From contig CAJNDS010002421.1 in the NCBI GenBank assembly GCA_905221605.1, positions 204,926-268,925 of the forward strand: DNA of 64,000 nucleotides, given 5' to 3'. Below the pieces are notes generated by a model. That model searched no databases and was not told the origin of the DNA. It saw nothing but the letters and a program-made list of their open reading frames with translations. Position numbers and translations under genes: made by a program. Positions 1-12,400 of this stretch are shown here, piece after piece; the stretch's first letter is position 1, and each line of letters begins with the position of its first letter. Source of the stretch: Symbiodinium natans. Taxonomy: Eukaryota; Sar; Dinophyceae; Suessiales; Symbiodiniaceae.

Positions 1-297
1 AACCCTAAACCCTAAACCCGCCTAAACCCGCCTAAACCTTAAACCCTAAACCCTAAACCCCTCAATACAGTTATAATTGGTCAATAAGTACCATGAACCT
101 CCAACCAGCCCCATGTGTTCCCGGGTCTTCGCGCTCAGCGGCTTCCAACTGCCACCTCTCTTTTGGGTTGGATTGAGGGACACAAGCTGTTCCCCCCAAA
201 AACCCAAAACCCTAACCCTAAACCCAAAACCCAAAACCCAAAACCCTAAACCCCCAAACCCCTAAACCCTAAACCCGCAACCCCAAACCCTAAACCC
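1..297. repeat. Degenerate CCCTAAA telomere-type arrays with a palindromic-element fragment
   Basis: Imperfect C-rich heptamers (CCCTAAA, CCCGCCTAAA, CCCAAAA) occupy about 1-60 and 198-297. Positions 66-104 match the right arm of the palindromic element at 33586-33725. No gene is visible; the short ORFs here read through repeats. Confidence 0.8.
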
Positions 298-594
298 TTG
301 TTTCCCCAAGTGTTGTTTGGCACCCGGCGCCGGCCCAGAACCGGGGCAAAGATGGGGATCTGATCATTCGCCTGCTGTCGGGTTCAGTGTTTTAGGGGTC
401 TACACTGGGAGGTTCATGGTACGTCTTAGCCAACTATACTTAAAACCAGATTAGGGCACTTAAGTAAGGGTTTAGGGTGTTTAGGGTTCAGGCTTTAAGG
501 CCAAGGGTCTTGGGAGGTTTGTGGAAAAGCAGTCTTCAAATACCACAACCCCTATTCGCTTAAGAACACCAAAAGAATACAAAATCAAACCCTA
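298..594. other. Unique spacer with a left-arm fragment of the palindromic element
   Basis: Positions 405-469 resemble the left arm and centre of the element at 33586-33725 (GGAGGTTCATGG, then ATTAGGGCACTTAAG). The right arm is absent. I see no coding signal in the rest. Confidence 0.5.
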
Positions 595-690
595 GGCCTA
601 AACCCTAAACCCTAAACCCTAAACCCTGAACCCTGAACCCTGAACCCTGAACCCTTAACCCTGAACCCTAAACCCTAAACCCTAAACCGC
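595..690. repeat. (CCCTAAA)n array
   Basis: C-rich heptamers with CCCTGAA variants, ending in CCGCAG directly before an open island. Confidence 0.9.
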
Positions 691-692
691 AG

Positions 693-776
693 CTAGCACC
701 CGATGTCTGGATCAGTTTTCGCAAGGTGGGGCGCCTTGGCTCGCCCTGCATGGTTGTGGTGCTGCCCCGAGCTAGG
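693..776 (+). CDS. Candidate exon between C-rich and G-rich telomere-type arrays
   Basis: The 84-nt island follows ...CCGCAG and stops at AGG|GTTTAG, where the first GT of the downstream array could be the donor. Frame 1 is open for all 28 codons and includes APDVWISFRKVGRLGS. No family is recognised. Exon status is inferred from the splice-like borders and the open frame. Confidence 0.35.
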
Positions 777-897
777 GTTTAGGGTTTAGGGTTTAGGGTT
801 TAGGGTTTAGGGTTTAGGGTTTAGGGTTTAGGGTTTAGGGGTTAGGGGTTTAGGGTTTAGGGTTTAGGGTTCACGGTTTAGGGTTTAGGGTTTAGGG
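777..897. repeat. (TTTAGGG)n array
   Basis: Near-perfect G-rich heptamers, opposite in orientation to the array on the other side of the preceding island. Confidence 0.95.
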
Positions 898-1252
898 TAA
901 AGTAGCGGATCAGGCTCACGCGTCAAAGATGAATTTTTTTGGTTAAGGTGATTGTTGTTTCTATTGATTGCCTATGATTGCACATATTGCTATCGTTGTT
1001 ATGATTGCGATTCTTGCTACGGTTGTTCTTACTGTGATTATTGTTTACATGGCTGTTCTTGCTTGTCTTGCTATTGTTTTTATGTTTATTGATATTCTTG
1101 TAACCATTTTTGCTGCTGTTGTTATTATCGTTACGCGGGGGGGCCATGACCTAAGCCATGGGTCCTTCAGGGGACTCTCCAATGCGGGTTGGTGGGCGTG
1201 GGAGTCGGCTGCGTTCGGGGTCGAAGGGGCTCAAGATTTCCCCCCTCCTCCG
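898..1252. other. Spacer between G-rich and C-rich arrays; weak exon candidate
   Basis: The first half is T-rich and low in complexity. About 1171-1232, after TCCTTCAG, is GC-rich and open with GLSNAGWWAWESAAFG, but it has no clear GT donor (a GC donor is possible). Nothing else is supported. Confidence 0.25.
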
Positions 1253-1353
1253 AACCCTAAACCCTAAACCCTAAACCCTAAACCCTAAACCCTAAACCCT
1301 AAACCCTAAACCCTAAACCCTAAACCCAAACCCTAAACCCTAAACCCTAAACC
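1253..1353. repeat. (CCCTAAA)n array
   Basis: Clean C-rich heptamers with one CCCAAA variant. Confidence 0.95.
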
Positions 1354-1461
1354 CAAGGTATATGAACCATAAACCCTTTTTTTGTGTAGGAAGATCGCAG
1401 AACGGGGTGCAGGTTTAAGGGGGTACCTGGGAGAATCAGGCGCGTGGCCAGTTGTGCTGAT

Positions 1462-1603
1462 CATGGGTTTCCCTACTACCCCCCCTAGGTTCCCCCCTTA
1501 AATTTTAAATAACCTTAATTATGCTTAATTATCCCTAAATAGCCTTAATTATGGCAGGAACCCAGGGGGGGTAGTATAGAGGGGGGTAGTAGGGGAACCC
1601 ATG
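1462..1603. mobile_element. Palindromic miniature element, family 2
   Basis: Inverted arms start CATGGGTTTCCCTACTACC and end GGTAGTAGGGGAACCCATG. The AT-rich centre repeats CTTAATTAT. The element is about 140 bp with no ORF, consistent with a MITE or foldback element. A partial second copy lies at about 54195-54252. The boundary is read from the arms; no target duplication was resolved. Confidence 0.6.
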
Positions 1604-1680
1604 CGCTGAGGTGAACTGCGACGCACAGTTTTTTCCCGAGATGCTGTCCCGCAGCAGCCCCGGTCTGGCCATGTGAAGTG

Positions 1681-1809
1681 CCCTAAACCCTAAACCCTAA
1701 ACCCTAAACCCTAAACCCTAAACCCTAAACCCTAAACCCGAAACCCTAAACCCTAAACCCTAAACCCTGAACCCTGAACCCTAAACCCTAAACCCTAAAC
1801 CCTTAACCC
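1681..1809. repeat. (CCCTAAA)n array at the 5' edge of retrotransposon A
   Basis: C-rich heptamers with CCCTGAA variants run directly into the 5' region of element A. Confidence 0.9.
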
Positions 1810-2339
1810 AGGCGCTCTGGCTTAAGGTTTTGTGTAGTTTCTCCCTAGTGGAGTCCACAGCCTGGCCATAGCCCCGCGTGGTTCCGTTTTCGAGGCCCTA
1901 TCCGCCGACGCGGTAGGCGTACCTCTACGACCCGCACCACTCTTTTTCCCCGTCATCGCCCTCGAGGCCTTCTGAGTCGCTGCACTTTACTGGGCCGACT
2001 CACAATCCCTTTTCATTTTTCCACCTCATCAACCAGGAATCGACACGGGCTTGTGACCCTGTCTTGCTGTTGGGCAATCTGCCCCACTGTGTATGAGGTT
2101 GAGGCTGGTAACGTATTGTCTGGTCTGCTTCTCTGCAGCTCTCTTCCAGGGACACCACGAGGCTCAGCAGGGTGGAACCCAGCTGGCACCGCAAGGCCCG
2201 AAGGGACAGGACACGTTCCAGAACGATACTCCGAGCTTTGACGGCGCCAGCTCCGTCGATCTCGGAAGTCCACAAAGCTCAAGCAAAGCTTCGTTCTCAT
2301 CACAGTCAATCGCGACTGGCGGAGACGACAGACTTGGTG

Positions 2340-3422
2340 ATGAGCTCCATTGTGATGACGGACAACAAAGCATGGAAATGCTGCCAATGCCGACAACAAA
2401 ACAAGGTGTCGCAATCGTACTGCGGACGATGTGGTACGCACTGGCAGGAGGCCTCCCCGCAGGAGGACACGTATTGGGTGCAACAACCGGCTGCTCCGTG
2501 GAGAGACACCCGTGCAGCCCAAGGGTGGGAATCGCCGAGGCGGCGCTCGCCACGCTCACCCCGAGCCCGAGGGAAAGGCCCAGGAGCTCCACATGGCAAA
2601 GCTCGTGGAAAAGGCCAGGACCAGCATCCAGTGCCCAAGGGCCCGGCCAAGGGCAAGAATGTGCCCCAGGCGCCCACCACGGCGGGAATCCCCGCAGCAC
2701 CTACGGTGACGACAGTGGCGCTACCAAACAAGCCATCGGCGCCAGCAGCAGCACCGGTGGCGACGCAGGACAAGAAGCTCCTCGACGCTTTGCTGGAACA
2801 CGTGGGCAATCAGGACGACCTGCCGACGGACCTGGCCAGCATGCTGAACAAGTATCGCAGCGAGGATTCACGGGCCAAGAGCAAAGAGCTACACCGTGTG
2901 GTAGCACGCCAAGCGGAGGCCCGCCGAGAGCTCGACAGGATCCGTGCGGAACGCTCGACCTTCTCCTCGAACTGGGGGAGCTACTTGTCGGATGTCCTGG
3001 CGCTTCTGGAAAAGCAGCTGGCCGAACGAGACGAGACGATCCAACAGCTCGACGAGGCAGAGGACGTCTGGGAGCAGCGCTTGCGGGAGGCAGCGCAGCA
3101 ACTGGCGAAGCATGCCACTACCTCCGGGACTGCAGGGAGCGCGGCCTCTGTGATCGACGTGGACGAGGAGGACTCAGTGGAGATCAGCGAAGCGATGGCC
3201 GTAGATGCGGCCGAGGAGGAGAGCAAGCGTGCTGTTGCGCGCAGAGCGCAGCAGGCGCAGCAGGCGCAGCAGAAGGAAAAGGTTCTGCAGGCGCTGCGGT
3301 CGGCGCAGGAAGCTGCGCAAGACCCGAATCGCGAAAGAACGCCACGACGACAACGGCCCTTGGACAAGCAGTCAGAGTCAGACGCCAAGGTGCCAAAGGA
3401 AGAGGCGCCGCCCCCTGCCTAA
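2340..3422 (+). CDS. Retrotransposon A ORF1: RanBP2-type zinc finger and coiled-coil protein
   Basis: The 360-aa protein probably serves as the RNA-binding ORF1 of element A. From ATG 2340, residues 12-31 fit the RanBP2 zinc finger: W12, C14, C17, N21, C28, C31 (spacing C-x2-C-x10-C-x2-C with the family Asn). A basic, Pro/Gly/Lys-rich stretch follows (about 45-120). Next comes a charged helical segment (about 160-280, rich in Arg, Glu, Gln, Leu) that is probably coiled coil, then an acidic patch and a Gln/Ala/Arg-rich C-terminus. The frame is open upstream to a GTG at 2172, but ATG 2340 falls just before the finger and is the better start. The stop at 3420-3422 lies 59 bp before the first ORF2 ATG. 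ORF2 is in the -1 frame, which stays open through all of ORF1. Confidence 0.7.
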   Translation: MSSIVMTDNKAWKCCQCRQQNKVSQSYCGRCGTHWQEASPQEDTYWVQQPAAPWRDTRAAQGWESPRRRSPRSPRARGKGPGAPHGKARGKGQDQHPVPKGPAKGKNVPQAPTTAGIPAAPTVTTVALPNKPSAPAAAPVATQDKKLLDALLEHVGNQDDLPTDLASMLNKYRSEDSRAKSKELHRVVARQAEARRELDRIRAERSTFSSNWGSYLSDVLALLEKQLAERDETIQQLDEAEDVWEQRLREAAQQLAKHATTSGTAGSAASVIDVDEEDSVEISEAMAVDAAEEESKRAVARRAQQAQQAQQKEKVLQALRSAQEAAQDPNRERTPRRQRPLDKQSESDAKVPKEEAPPPA

Positions 3423-3481
3423 GCCTGTGGCCGAGCCGAAAGGGACCCCACAGGCAAGGAGCTCCAGGACACCCCTACGTG

Positions 3482-6400
3482 ATGCTTCCTGTCGAGCAAA
3501 GATGCTTCCGCTCCGAGCACTCGGTGTTTCGAGAACCCGATTTTGTCGGGGTGGAAAGGGCGAGCATGCAAGCCCTCACTTGGCACTACCAGCTGGTATT
3601 TGAAGAAAGCGGTTTTGCCTTTTCAGTCCTGGATGATCTGAGGCTCATTCCGGACGAGCACAACGAGCACGACGAGCCCTCTGAAATTTCAGTGGAAGGT
3701 TGCGAGATCGATGATGTGGCCACGACCGGATGTACTTGTGGCCCGACAGCCAGTCATCTTGTGAGGATTTTCCAGGGCCGACCTGTACAGAGTGCCCTCC
3801 ATGTACATAGTAACAAACTGCCTTTGAGGGTAGCTTTTCCCGACACGCCCGGTTTGCTTGGTGTTCAGGGAATTGCCTGTCGGAATAGGTGGGTTAGGAA
3901 CTTCAACCTCACCCACCCGTGCCCCGCACCTGACCTCAACCCGCAGTCCCCTCCGGCACCTGCCCTGGCAGTGCACGACGAGGTGGGCCGTATATATAAT
4001 GCCCATAAGCACACACAGGCGCATGGTACGCACAGTTTGGGCAAGGCCAAACAACAGGTTGCAGGATCAGCAGGGGCTGCTGAAACTAACATGCACATGC
4101 AGTTCGTGGGCAGTGACGGGGTCTTCCAACGCAAGTCATCACCGCCTGCTACCCACCCCACCGTCCTTGTCAGGCTCCCAGTCCCAGGAGCAGACATTGA
4201 GACCACGATGGGATTGCCGTGCGAGCATGATGCATATGTTTTCTTCGACACCTACGACCACATTAGATGGCGTAAGAGGGAGGAACATTGGGGTTTTAGG
4301 GAAATTATTGCCGATGCGATTGTGCACTCGGCTGTTCAGCCAGTGCTTGCAGTAACCCTACTCCCTAAGCCTCTCCCTAATCTGCCCAGGACCCAGATCG
4401 TCCTTAGCGGTGCAGAGCAGCCGCCAGGATGGCAGACAGTCCCGATTGACCTGAGGCCCGTAGGGTTTGACATTTGCACTATCAGAGTGCCAGATGATTC
4501 TTCCGCCTTCGAAGCGGCACTGCATGCCTCACGATACTGTAGCACCCCACCTAGGATCACACGGGAGGTTGCCAAGCGACGTTGGAGCTTTGCACCCCCT
4601 GGTGCGCTTGCCGCAGACCCCTTCAGGCCCGGCGTGCTGGCAGAGGAACCTGCCATCATTTGTCAAACCCTGAGTCCGGCTGCACATTCTGACGCATCCG
4701 ATACAGCGTCTGACTCCGATGCAAGCAGCGGATCCACTGTGTCTTCAGCCTTTGAGTGTGTGCCGACCCCGACAGAGGAGCCGGAAGCACGTTTTGTCGT
4801 TGCATTTCATTCTGCAGACAGGCACCCCTGGGTTGAGTCCTTCCCCCATATCACAACACCCGACATGCTTGCACGTTCAGCAGCACGGTACCTTGCAAGC
4901 CAAACAGGTATCGCGGGATGGCGCACGCATTTCCTTTGGAGACAGCCTTATGTACCAGGTATTGACCTGCATTGCCTGCTCACTCCAATACACAGCAGCG
5001 GCGCGAGTGGCACCTTTTTAGCAGATTTTCGGCGCATCTTCGGCCCGGATATCAGGAGCTTTGCAGTGTTGCATGCGCTCCTCAACACGCCTCAGTCAGC
5101 GGATGCCATGTGCGCGGTAGCAAGGCAGAAGCTCCTTGATTGGGGACTAGCAGAACCACCGGGCGAGTTCTCCATAACAACTGCGCGCAATGGGGCATTG
5201 CTGGTGCCTGCCACCACCGGAACGTGCATGGTGAGTGACACGATCGACTTCATTAGCACGCTTCCAGGGTTGCGGCAGCATGTCTTCTGTGCATCAGGTG
5301 CCACCTCAGCATGTAGTCGTGGGACAAGCCCGGGCTGTGAGACGACAGCACTTGCATCATCCACCACCACTACGACGCCCACTGCCTCGGATGACCTGCC
5401 ACACCATGTGGCACCGATGACACTTCGCACCCCTTACCTTGCTAGACTTGGGATTATAGGAGTTGGGGTTTTCACGGCTGAGTTCCCACAGGTGCCCAAC
5501 GCTGTTGAGCTCATTGCAAGGGTTTGGGCTATCGCAATCGGGCGTCAGGAAGTGCCCCGAGGTCTCAGGGTTCAGCTCTCGCCCTGTCAGCCGCCCAATA
5601 ATGCCTTCCATAAAGAAATCCTGATCTTTGCCGCACATGAAACGCCCATACACGACAGCACTGTCACCGTTTGGATTGATCAGCGGCCACAAGGGCTGAT
5701 TGCGTTCCGGAATATAGCGAGCTGGCAAGATCCCAAGGTCCTTATTGCAGATTTTCACAGCGCAAAGGGGCTATACCTCAACGGTCGCAGATGGGATACG
5801 CCGCAACGCCTGTGCAATGGTGACCTCATTGCTGTCTCTATAGTGCCGCAGGCTCCTGACCTTCGGCCTGTTGACTTTTTCATCCAGCGTGTCAGTGGCC
5901 TGTGTGCATTCCTGGAGCCTTTGCTTGCTAGCGAAGACCTGCGGTTTGAGACCACTTCTAGTCTCGAACTTGATGTTGAGATTGCGGCAGCTGCGTGGCA
6001 CAGTCTTGTCCAGGCGCGTGTGCAGGAGCTTGGTTTCACAGAGACCCCCGGCAGGCGTTTCATCATCCTGGGCCCAGGGTACACAGCGACGGGTGCGGTG
6101 CACATTGACCAATGGGACCCGGCCGCGCTTGGCAAGGTAGCAGCATGGGTACGTTTAAGGTGCAAAACCACTCTCGGCAGCTTTACCCTACATGACACTG
6201 AGTGGGAAATTTCTCACAGACGTATCTTTGTTGCCGTGCCTGTCAGCGTTGACCCTGCCAGGGAATACGTGCGCATACATGTTGCGGACGAGTCAGCAAT
6301 TGCTTTCGTTTTGCCACATGCAGCCCTGCCTCGGGAACTGGCCTGTCTCGCGCCACTCGATGACCCTTATGCACGGCCGGTACCAGGGAGGCCGTGGTAT

Positions 6401-9400
6401 GGGCCCTTCTTTCCGGCAGCACCGATGACATGGTCTACTAGGATTGACTGTGTTGATAGGGGTCACGGTTATAGGGATGGTGAGTACCAGGAGCAGCCAA
6501 TTGAACCTTGCGAGGCAGAAGCTGGACATCTGCAGCGCAACAGATGGCAGCGAACGCGCCTACGGGGCGTGGGCAATGTGCCAGACCGTGTGGCACGCCA
6601 TCTGCAGAGACTCAGCCATATGAGCCATGATCCGGCCTGTGGCCCTGCCTTCCGCCCCGTCACATACAGCACAGATGACGAAGCCCCGACTGCTTTTGCT
6701 TTGCCCCCGCCTACGACCACCACCACCACAACAACGGCCACGAACATGCAGGTCACGGGCTCCCCTGTCTTGTTCCTTGTTGTACAGGGGGCTATCGCTG
6801 GGCAACAGCTGACCAGGGTCGATTTTGAGGGGATTGCACAGGCGCTGACTGACCTCATCATCGCACACGTTGCACGGAACCGGGCGCCCGCCCAAGGTAT
6901 CCTTCGAATGGCACAATCCCAACCTGGAGGCAGCCAGGACTATCGTGAAATCATCATGACATGGATCCCTCTCGATTTCCACCTGCACATCGTTGTCGAT
7001 TCTAGGGGTTTAGGCGGGGGACTTAGGGTTGCAGCTGTCGACTCCGATGTCGACATCCTGGACCTCATCCCTGAGGACCTCCGAAGAAGGGAGGTTAAAA
7101 TCTTCATTAACGGAATCCCCGAACATCTCTTCCATGGTGGACTACAGGACGGAGATCTCGTTCTTTTCACGCAAGAGCCCGCCAGCATTGTAGCACTGCC
7201 GAGAGCCGCGATATTCAGACGATGGCCAGCACTTGCGGTCCTCGCACTTGACATCCTAACCACAGATTTCTTTCCAGTGGCGCAGCAGGCAGAACTGGCA
7301 CAGGCTCAGGTCCTAAGGGCAGTTGAGATCGCCATTGATGTCCGCAGAACTCAGCTTGGCCACCACTTGAATATTGCACAGCCAGTCCTGATCTTTAGCC
7401 GGATCAGAGGCGAGATTGTGATGTACATTCACTGCAGGCTGCCCGCAACGCGCGGCCAGGTTGAAGAAGCTTTGAGCCTCATCCCTGAATGGAAGGACGC
7501 GCATCGGCTTGTTGACACGGGCATGATGTCAGGTGAAGCACCGATCTTTCTTGCGCAAGATAGCTTCGAAGCGCGCCAATGCTGGCACCTTGTGCCGGTG
7601 CCCTACATGCTGAGGCTTTTCTTGCTGTGGCCTACCAACGAAGAAGCAGTCTTGCAGACTTCGGACCTGCCTGCACCGCCTCACCTTTTTGTCAGTGGGT
7701 GCGAGGGCCCGGCGCACGGCCACGTACATGAATTTCGGCGGAGATCCCTTAGGGAAGGGACCAGCTTGGCACACATTCGCCTGCGACAGCCACGTGCACG
7801 ACAGCCGCCATGTGATCAAATCGCAGCACAGGCTAGCCCTGCTAGAGTTGAGCTGTGCCGACGCGAACACGGCCTCGCCACTGAGGCTGTTGCGCCGGAC
7901 CACTTCACCTCGCATGTGAGTGTACCGGTGCTTCAGAATGCTTTGCGACAGGGTGGCACGCTTGGTTGCCGTTTAGACCATCTCAGAGTTGACCCCCTTC
8001 CGAGCGTTCAGCTGATGCCTCACGACCTTGAAATTGCAACAGACAGGGCTTTCCTGGCGGTTGTTCGGGCCGCGAGGCCGACTCAAGGCGGGGATTTTGA
8101 GGTCCGGTATACCATCTTCGACCCCGATGAACAAATCACCATTCGAACCCATCAGCCAGGCCAGCGGATAGAATGGTTGATAGCGGACATTTTGAATTCA
8201 TCGCCTAAGGCTGTACGAGCGATCCAGCAGCTCACAACCCCAGTTTGGGGATTCCCCGTGCCCCAGTTTGCACGCACATTCGAGGATTCGCCCGCTGGCA
8301 GCCTCGCGATTCCTGTTGACTGCAGAGGCGCTGGCCTTGGAGTGTGTACCATCTACGTGCCACGCCTCATGCCTTGGTCCCAGCTTGGCAATCTCCTCTC
8401 AACCAAGCAGGCCGAGACACGGCATTGCCAAGGCACGGGAGATGTTGTGCTTGATGCCCTCCATGCACAACGACTCAGCCTCAGGGATGCACACCACCTA
8501 TTGCAGGATCCCATCGCAAGCCCATTGCCTCACCTGCAGTTCATTTTTGTCAACATCCGGCCCCCTACCCCGGAGGTCCCCCTCAGTTCTGCGTCGTCGA
8601 CAGCAGGGAGCGCGCGCTGCCCCAACACAACAGCCGATGACGAGCCGGCGCAGCCTGCGGGAGGACCGGACCGACAGCAGTCTGAAAATACCGAGCGTAC
8701 GAGCCACGCAACGGGGCCACTGCACGGCGTCGCTGAACTGCCGGACTCACCGGTAAGAAAGCACGCAAGTGTTGAGGTCCCCACTCCTTTTGGGACACGT
8801 CGAATGCCCCGGCAGGCAAAAAGCAGCGAGGGTCACCTTGCTAAGCCGCCCCGCACAACTGTCAATCTGTCGGACTGTGTGCCCGTACCCCAGCCGGGGT
8901 GGGGACACCTTGTAACAGCTGACATGATTCAGTATGCCGTAGAGGGACACCAGCTCCAGCGCCTGCACAGAAACTTTCATCAGGTTGAGGGGATCACACT
9001 TCCGGTGCAATGCCTCTGGGCTTCACTTCGTGTATGGGACGCCGAAGCCACTGTCGAGGCCCTGTACATTTTCACAGATGGCTCATTTTGCCCGTGCACC
9101 GGACTAGCGGCGTGGGCTGTAGTTGTTCTCGCACTTCAGGGAGGGCACGTAGTGAGGGTAGGAGTCGTTGCCGATAAGGTTGAAGGCCCACATGCACGAG
9201 GAGCATATGATGGCGAGGCTGAAGCGCTACTGCATGCACGAGCCGTTGCCTTCGCACAACGCCCTACCCCGGCATTCATCGGCAGTGACTGTGCCTCCGC
9301 CCTCGCCGCCACCCACGCCGCTTGTGAGATCCCCCACAACGATCTTGTTGTCAAAGGCACGGCAGGCTTGGCTTTCGCCTCGGCGGCCAGCGGCCAGCAT

Positions 9401-12400
9401 GTCCAGTGCCTGAAGGTTCAGGCGCATGATGGATGCCTTTTCAACGAAGCAGCTGACAACATTGCCAAAGCGATCGCACGCACAGGCAGCAACTACGGCT
9501 TAGCGCCCTCAGGAGAGGCTTTCCACCTTGCTGTATCCGAACGGCTCTTTGAAGGGGCATGGATACTTGGGCGAGACGCACGGGTCCAAGCCCAGCTTCC
9601 TAGCGTCGGTCCCGACGGCACATGGAACATGGCAGCCCTCACTTGCCCTTTTGCAACCCGGCCCGAGGCTTTTGCAACATTTGGCAGGAACTTCCAGCCG
9701 AGTTCAAAATCCCAAGCCGTCTCCCTGCGGATTATGCAGTACAACTGCCTATCCCTCAAAGGCGACCTTGCCAAAGAGTTGATGAGGCGTGGGCTTGAAC
9801 AGCAAGAAACGACGGTTGCTGGCCTGCAGGAGACAAGGACTAACTCCACGGGGGTAACGCGCTGCGGGGCCTTCTGGGTTGTACATGCGGCGTGCAGCAG
9901 TAAAGGGATCGGGGGTTGCCAAGTTTGGTTTAGTGTAAAACCCATGCGTGGCAGCGAAGGTCCCTGCTGGAGGCGGGAGTCAATCACGATTGTCGCTGCG
10001 CAACCACAGATCCTAGTCTGCACAGCGCAGCTCGGGGACATAACTTTCGCTTTGGTCTCGGCGCATGCTCCGACTTCAGCAGCTCAGCCGGCAGAAAGAA
10101 GCGCCTTCTGGCGCGAGCTCTCCGGCTACCTCAATGCACTCCCGCAGCATTATGTCCCCCTCATTACGATTGACGCCAATGCGCGATTCATATCTACGCC
10201 TGACTTCCCGAAAACACGGGACTCCACGCCAGCAGTTGAAAACGCCAAGGAGCTCATCGAGTTTGGCGCTCGCCATGACCTTACTGCAAATGAGCAGTTT
10301 GGGCCTGACGGATCTAAGCTCTTTTCCTGGCGGAGCCCGCGTGGTGATCTATCCCTCATTGACTACATCATGCTGCCTGCGGCCTGGGAGCAGTCAGGGA
10401 GCACCACGACCATCACAACCCTCAATGACTTGCATGCCGGAAAGGATCACTTCCCGCTGCTTTGCCACTGCCACTTGCATGTTGAAACGGCGAGACCACG
10501 CCCGTCGCGACGCATCGCGCCCCAAATGCTGCATACAGAACAGGGGCAGCAAGCAGTCCGGCATGCCTTCGAGACAATGCCGATTGTGCCGTGGCACGTT
10601 GATCCCACCACACATGTCGACATCGTCCATACGCACCTTTGGAACGCCCTCAGCACAAATCTCCCTCCCGAGCCACCTAAGCCAAGGCACCCGGCCTTCT
10701 CCGAGCATACTTTCCAGCTAGTGCGACAAACGCGCCATTGCAGGCATGTTGTGCGCACCTTGCGTGGCCGCATACGGCGCATCACCCTCCGCGCCGTCTT
10801 CGATGCGCTCAGACATGACGGGAAGGGAGACGCAAGAGCTGAAAGTCTCGGCCCTTCACAGGCGACCGACCACGCGCCAGTTGGAGCAGTGAGAGCGATG
10901 CGGCGCTGCCTAATGCGCTGGAGCGGCAAGCTCTTCGCGTATGATTGGAGCTTAAAGATCAACGCCGACTTTGACAAAGCAGAATTTCTCAGGCATCAGG
11001 TCAGCCTTGCCAGAAGTGCCGGCCCCTCTGCCTTCGCGCACCACATCCGTGCGATCCTGCGTTCGGGACGCAAGTTTAAGGCACCCCCTGTCTTACCAGT
11101 CCTACGTACAGCTTCCGGTGCACACTTCGGGGAAGAGGCCGTGCAGCAAGCACTTGGAGACTATCATGCGCAGGCCGAAAGGGGGAAAGCCTCGTCCCCT
11201 AGCGCACTTTGCCGGGCTGCCGCAGCACCGCGTGCCCACCTGCAATCGACTGTCGACACCAAGGCCGTCCCCTCGATTGTAGAGCTTGCCGCCGCTTTCG
11301 GGCAACTTTCACGTGGAAAGGCGCCCGGCTTGTCAGGAATTCCACCAGATGCCTACAGTACTGCGCCACAGGCGGCGGCTCTGGCGATATGGCCGGTCCT
11401 GGCAAAAACCATCGCCTCGGGGGTCCATCCCCTCCAGTGGACCGGTGGCCTCGCCCACAGTATTCCCAAGGGGTCAAAAGATCCCAGTACATGTGCAGCG
11501 TGGAGATCTATCATGCTCCTTGAGGCCGATGCCAAGGCCGTGCAGCGGGCCTTTCGACCGCACCTGCTGGCGGTTTTCAGGGACGGCCGACCCTTCGACC
11601 AGTATGGGGGCGTGCCACAGTGCCCCCTCACCCTTCCGGCTTTTCTAGCGCGCACGCACCTTGCCGCCATGAAAACCCAGGGCCGGTGCGGGGGCATCCT
11701 GTTTCTGGACTGCACCGCAGCCTACTATTCAGTCGCGCGAGAAATCCTTGTTGCCCCCCCTGGCACCTACGACACACCGGGTTGGGTTAGGACCAGGGCT
11801 GCCGAGCTTTTCAGTTCAGAAGAGGAGCAAGCGGCTTTCGCGCTTAAAATGTCACAGGGCCCCATCCTCGGGAAACCAACAGTCCCGCTTGAGCTCAGGC
11901 GGTACATCGAGGGGCTTTTCGGGAGCACCTGGTTCACCACTGACAGGGAGGGGCGTCACGCCTGGCAGACCCACAGTGGCACGTCACCAGGATCACCGAT
12001 TGCCGATACTCTCTTCGGGATCCTGTTTTCCCCCTTTCTGACAAGCCTGCAAAAAGCCATCAATGATGCCGGCCTTGATGCCTTTGTCTATCTTAGTCCT
12101 AAGGAGTCAGGTGACGCGTCCCAGGGCCTGGCCAGCAGCCCGACCTGGGCCGACGATGTTGCGGTTCTTTTTGGGGCCGCCGATGCACAGGCTGCCCCGC
12201 ATGCTTTGGCAGAGGTTGCTAGGCTAGCCGAGGAGCTTGTTCAAGGCATCGGACTCAAATTTAACTACGGGCCGGGCAAGACCGAGGCCATCGTGGCCAT
12301 TAGAGGCCCCGGATCGGCGCAGGTCAGGCGCGATGTCCTGTGTACTGATGTCCCTTGTGTCACGACACGCACTGCAAGCGGGAGGACACTCCATGTCAGG

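Noticed and set aside
1-1000. Window as a true chromosome end (subtelomere)
   Set aside because: C-rich and G-rich arrays alternate in orientation throughout all 64 kb and are interrupted by retrotransposons and in-frame exon islands. A terminal telomere would show one orientation at one edge.
968-1267. Hydrophobic 99-aa ORF (Ile/Val-rich) as a membrane protein
   Set aside because: The hydrophobic part comes from T-rich low-complexity sequence and the end reads into the repeat; only the short GC-rich part at 1171-1232 is kept as a weak exon candidate.
2093-3481. First 463 codons of the long frame over ORF1 of element A as a real N-terminus
   Set aside because: ORF1 in the other frame has the RanBP2 finger and better protein character; the long frame here is Arg/Gly/Ala-rich as expected from out-of-frame GC-rich DNA. 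Kept only as a frameshift question.
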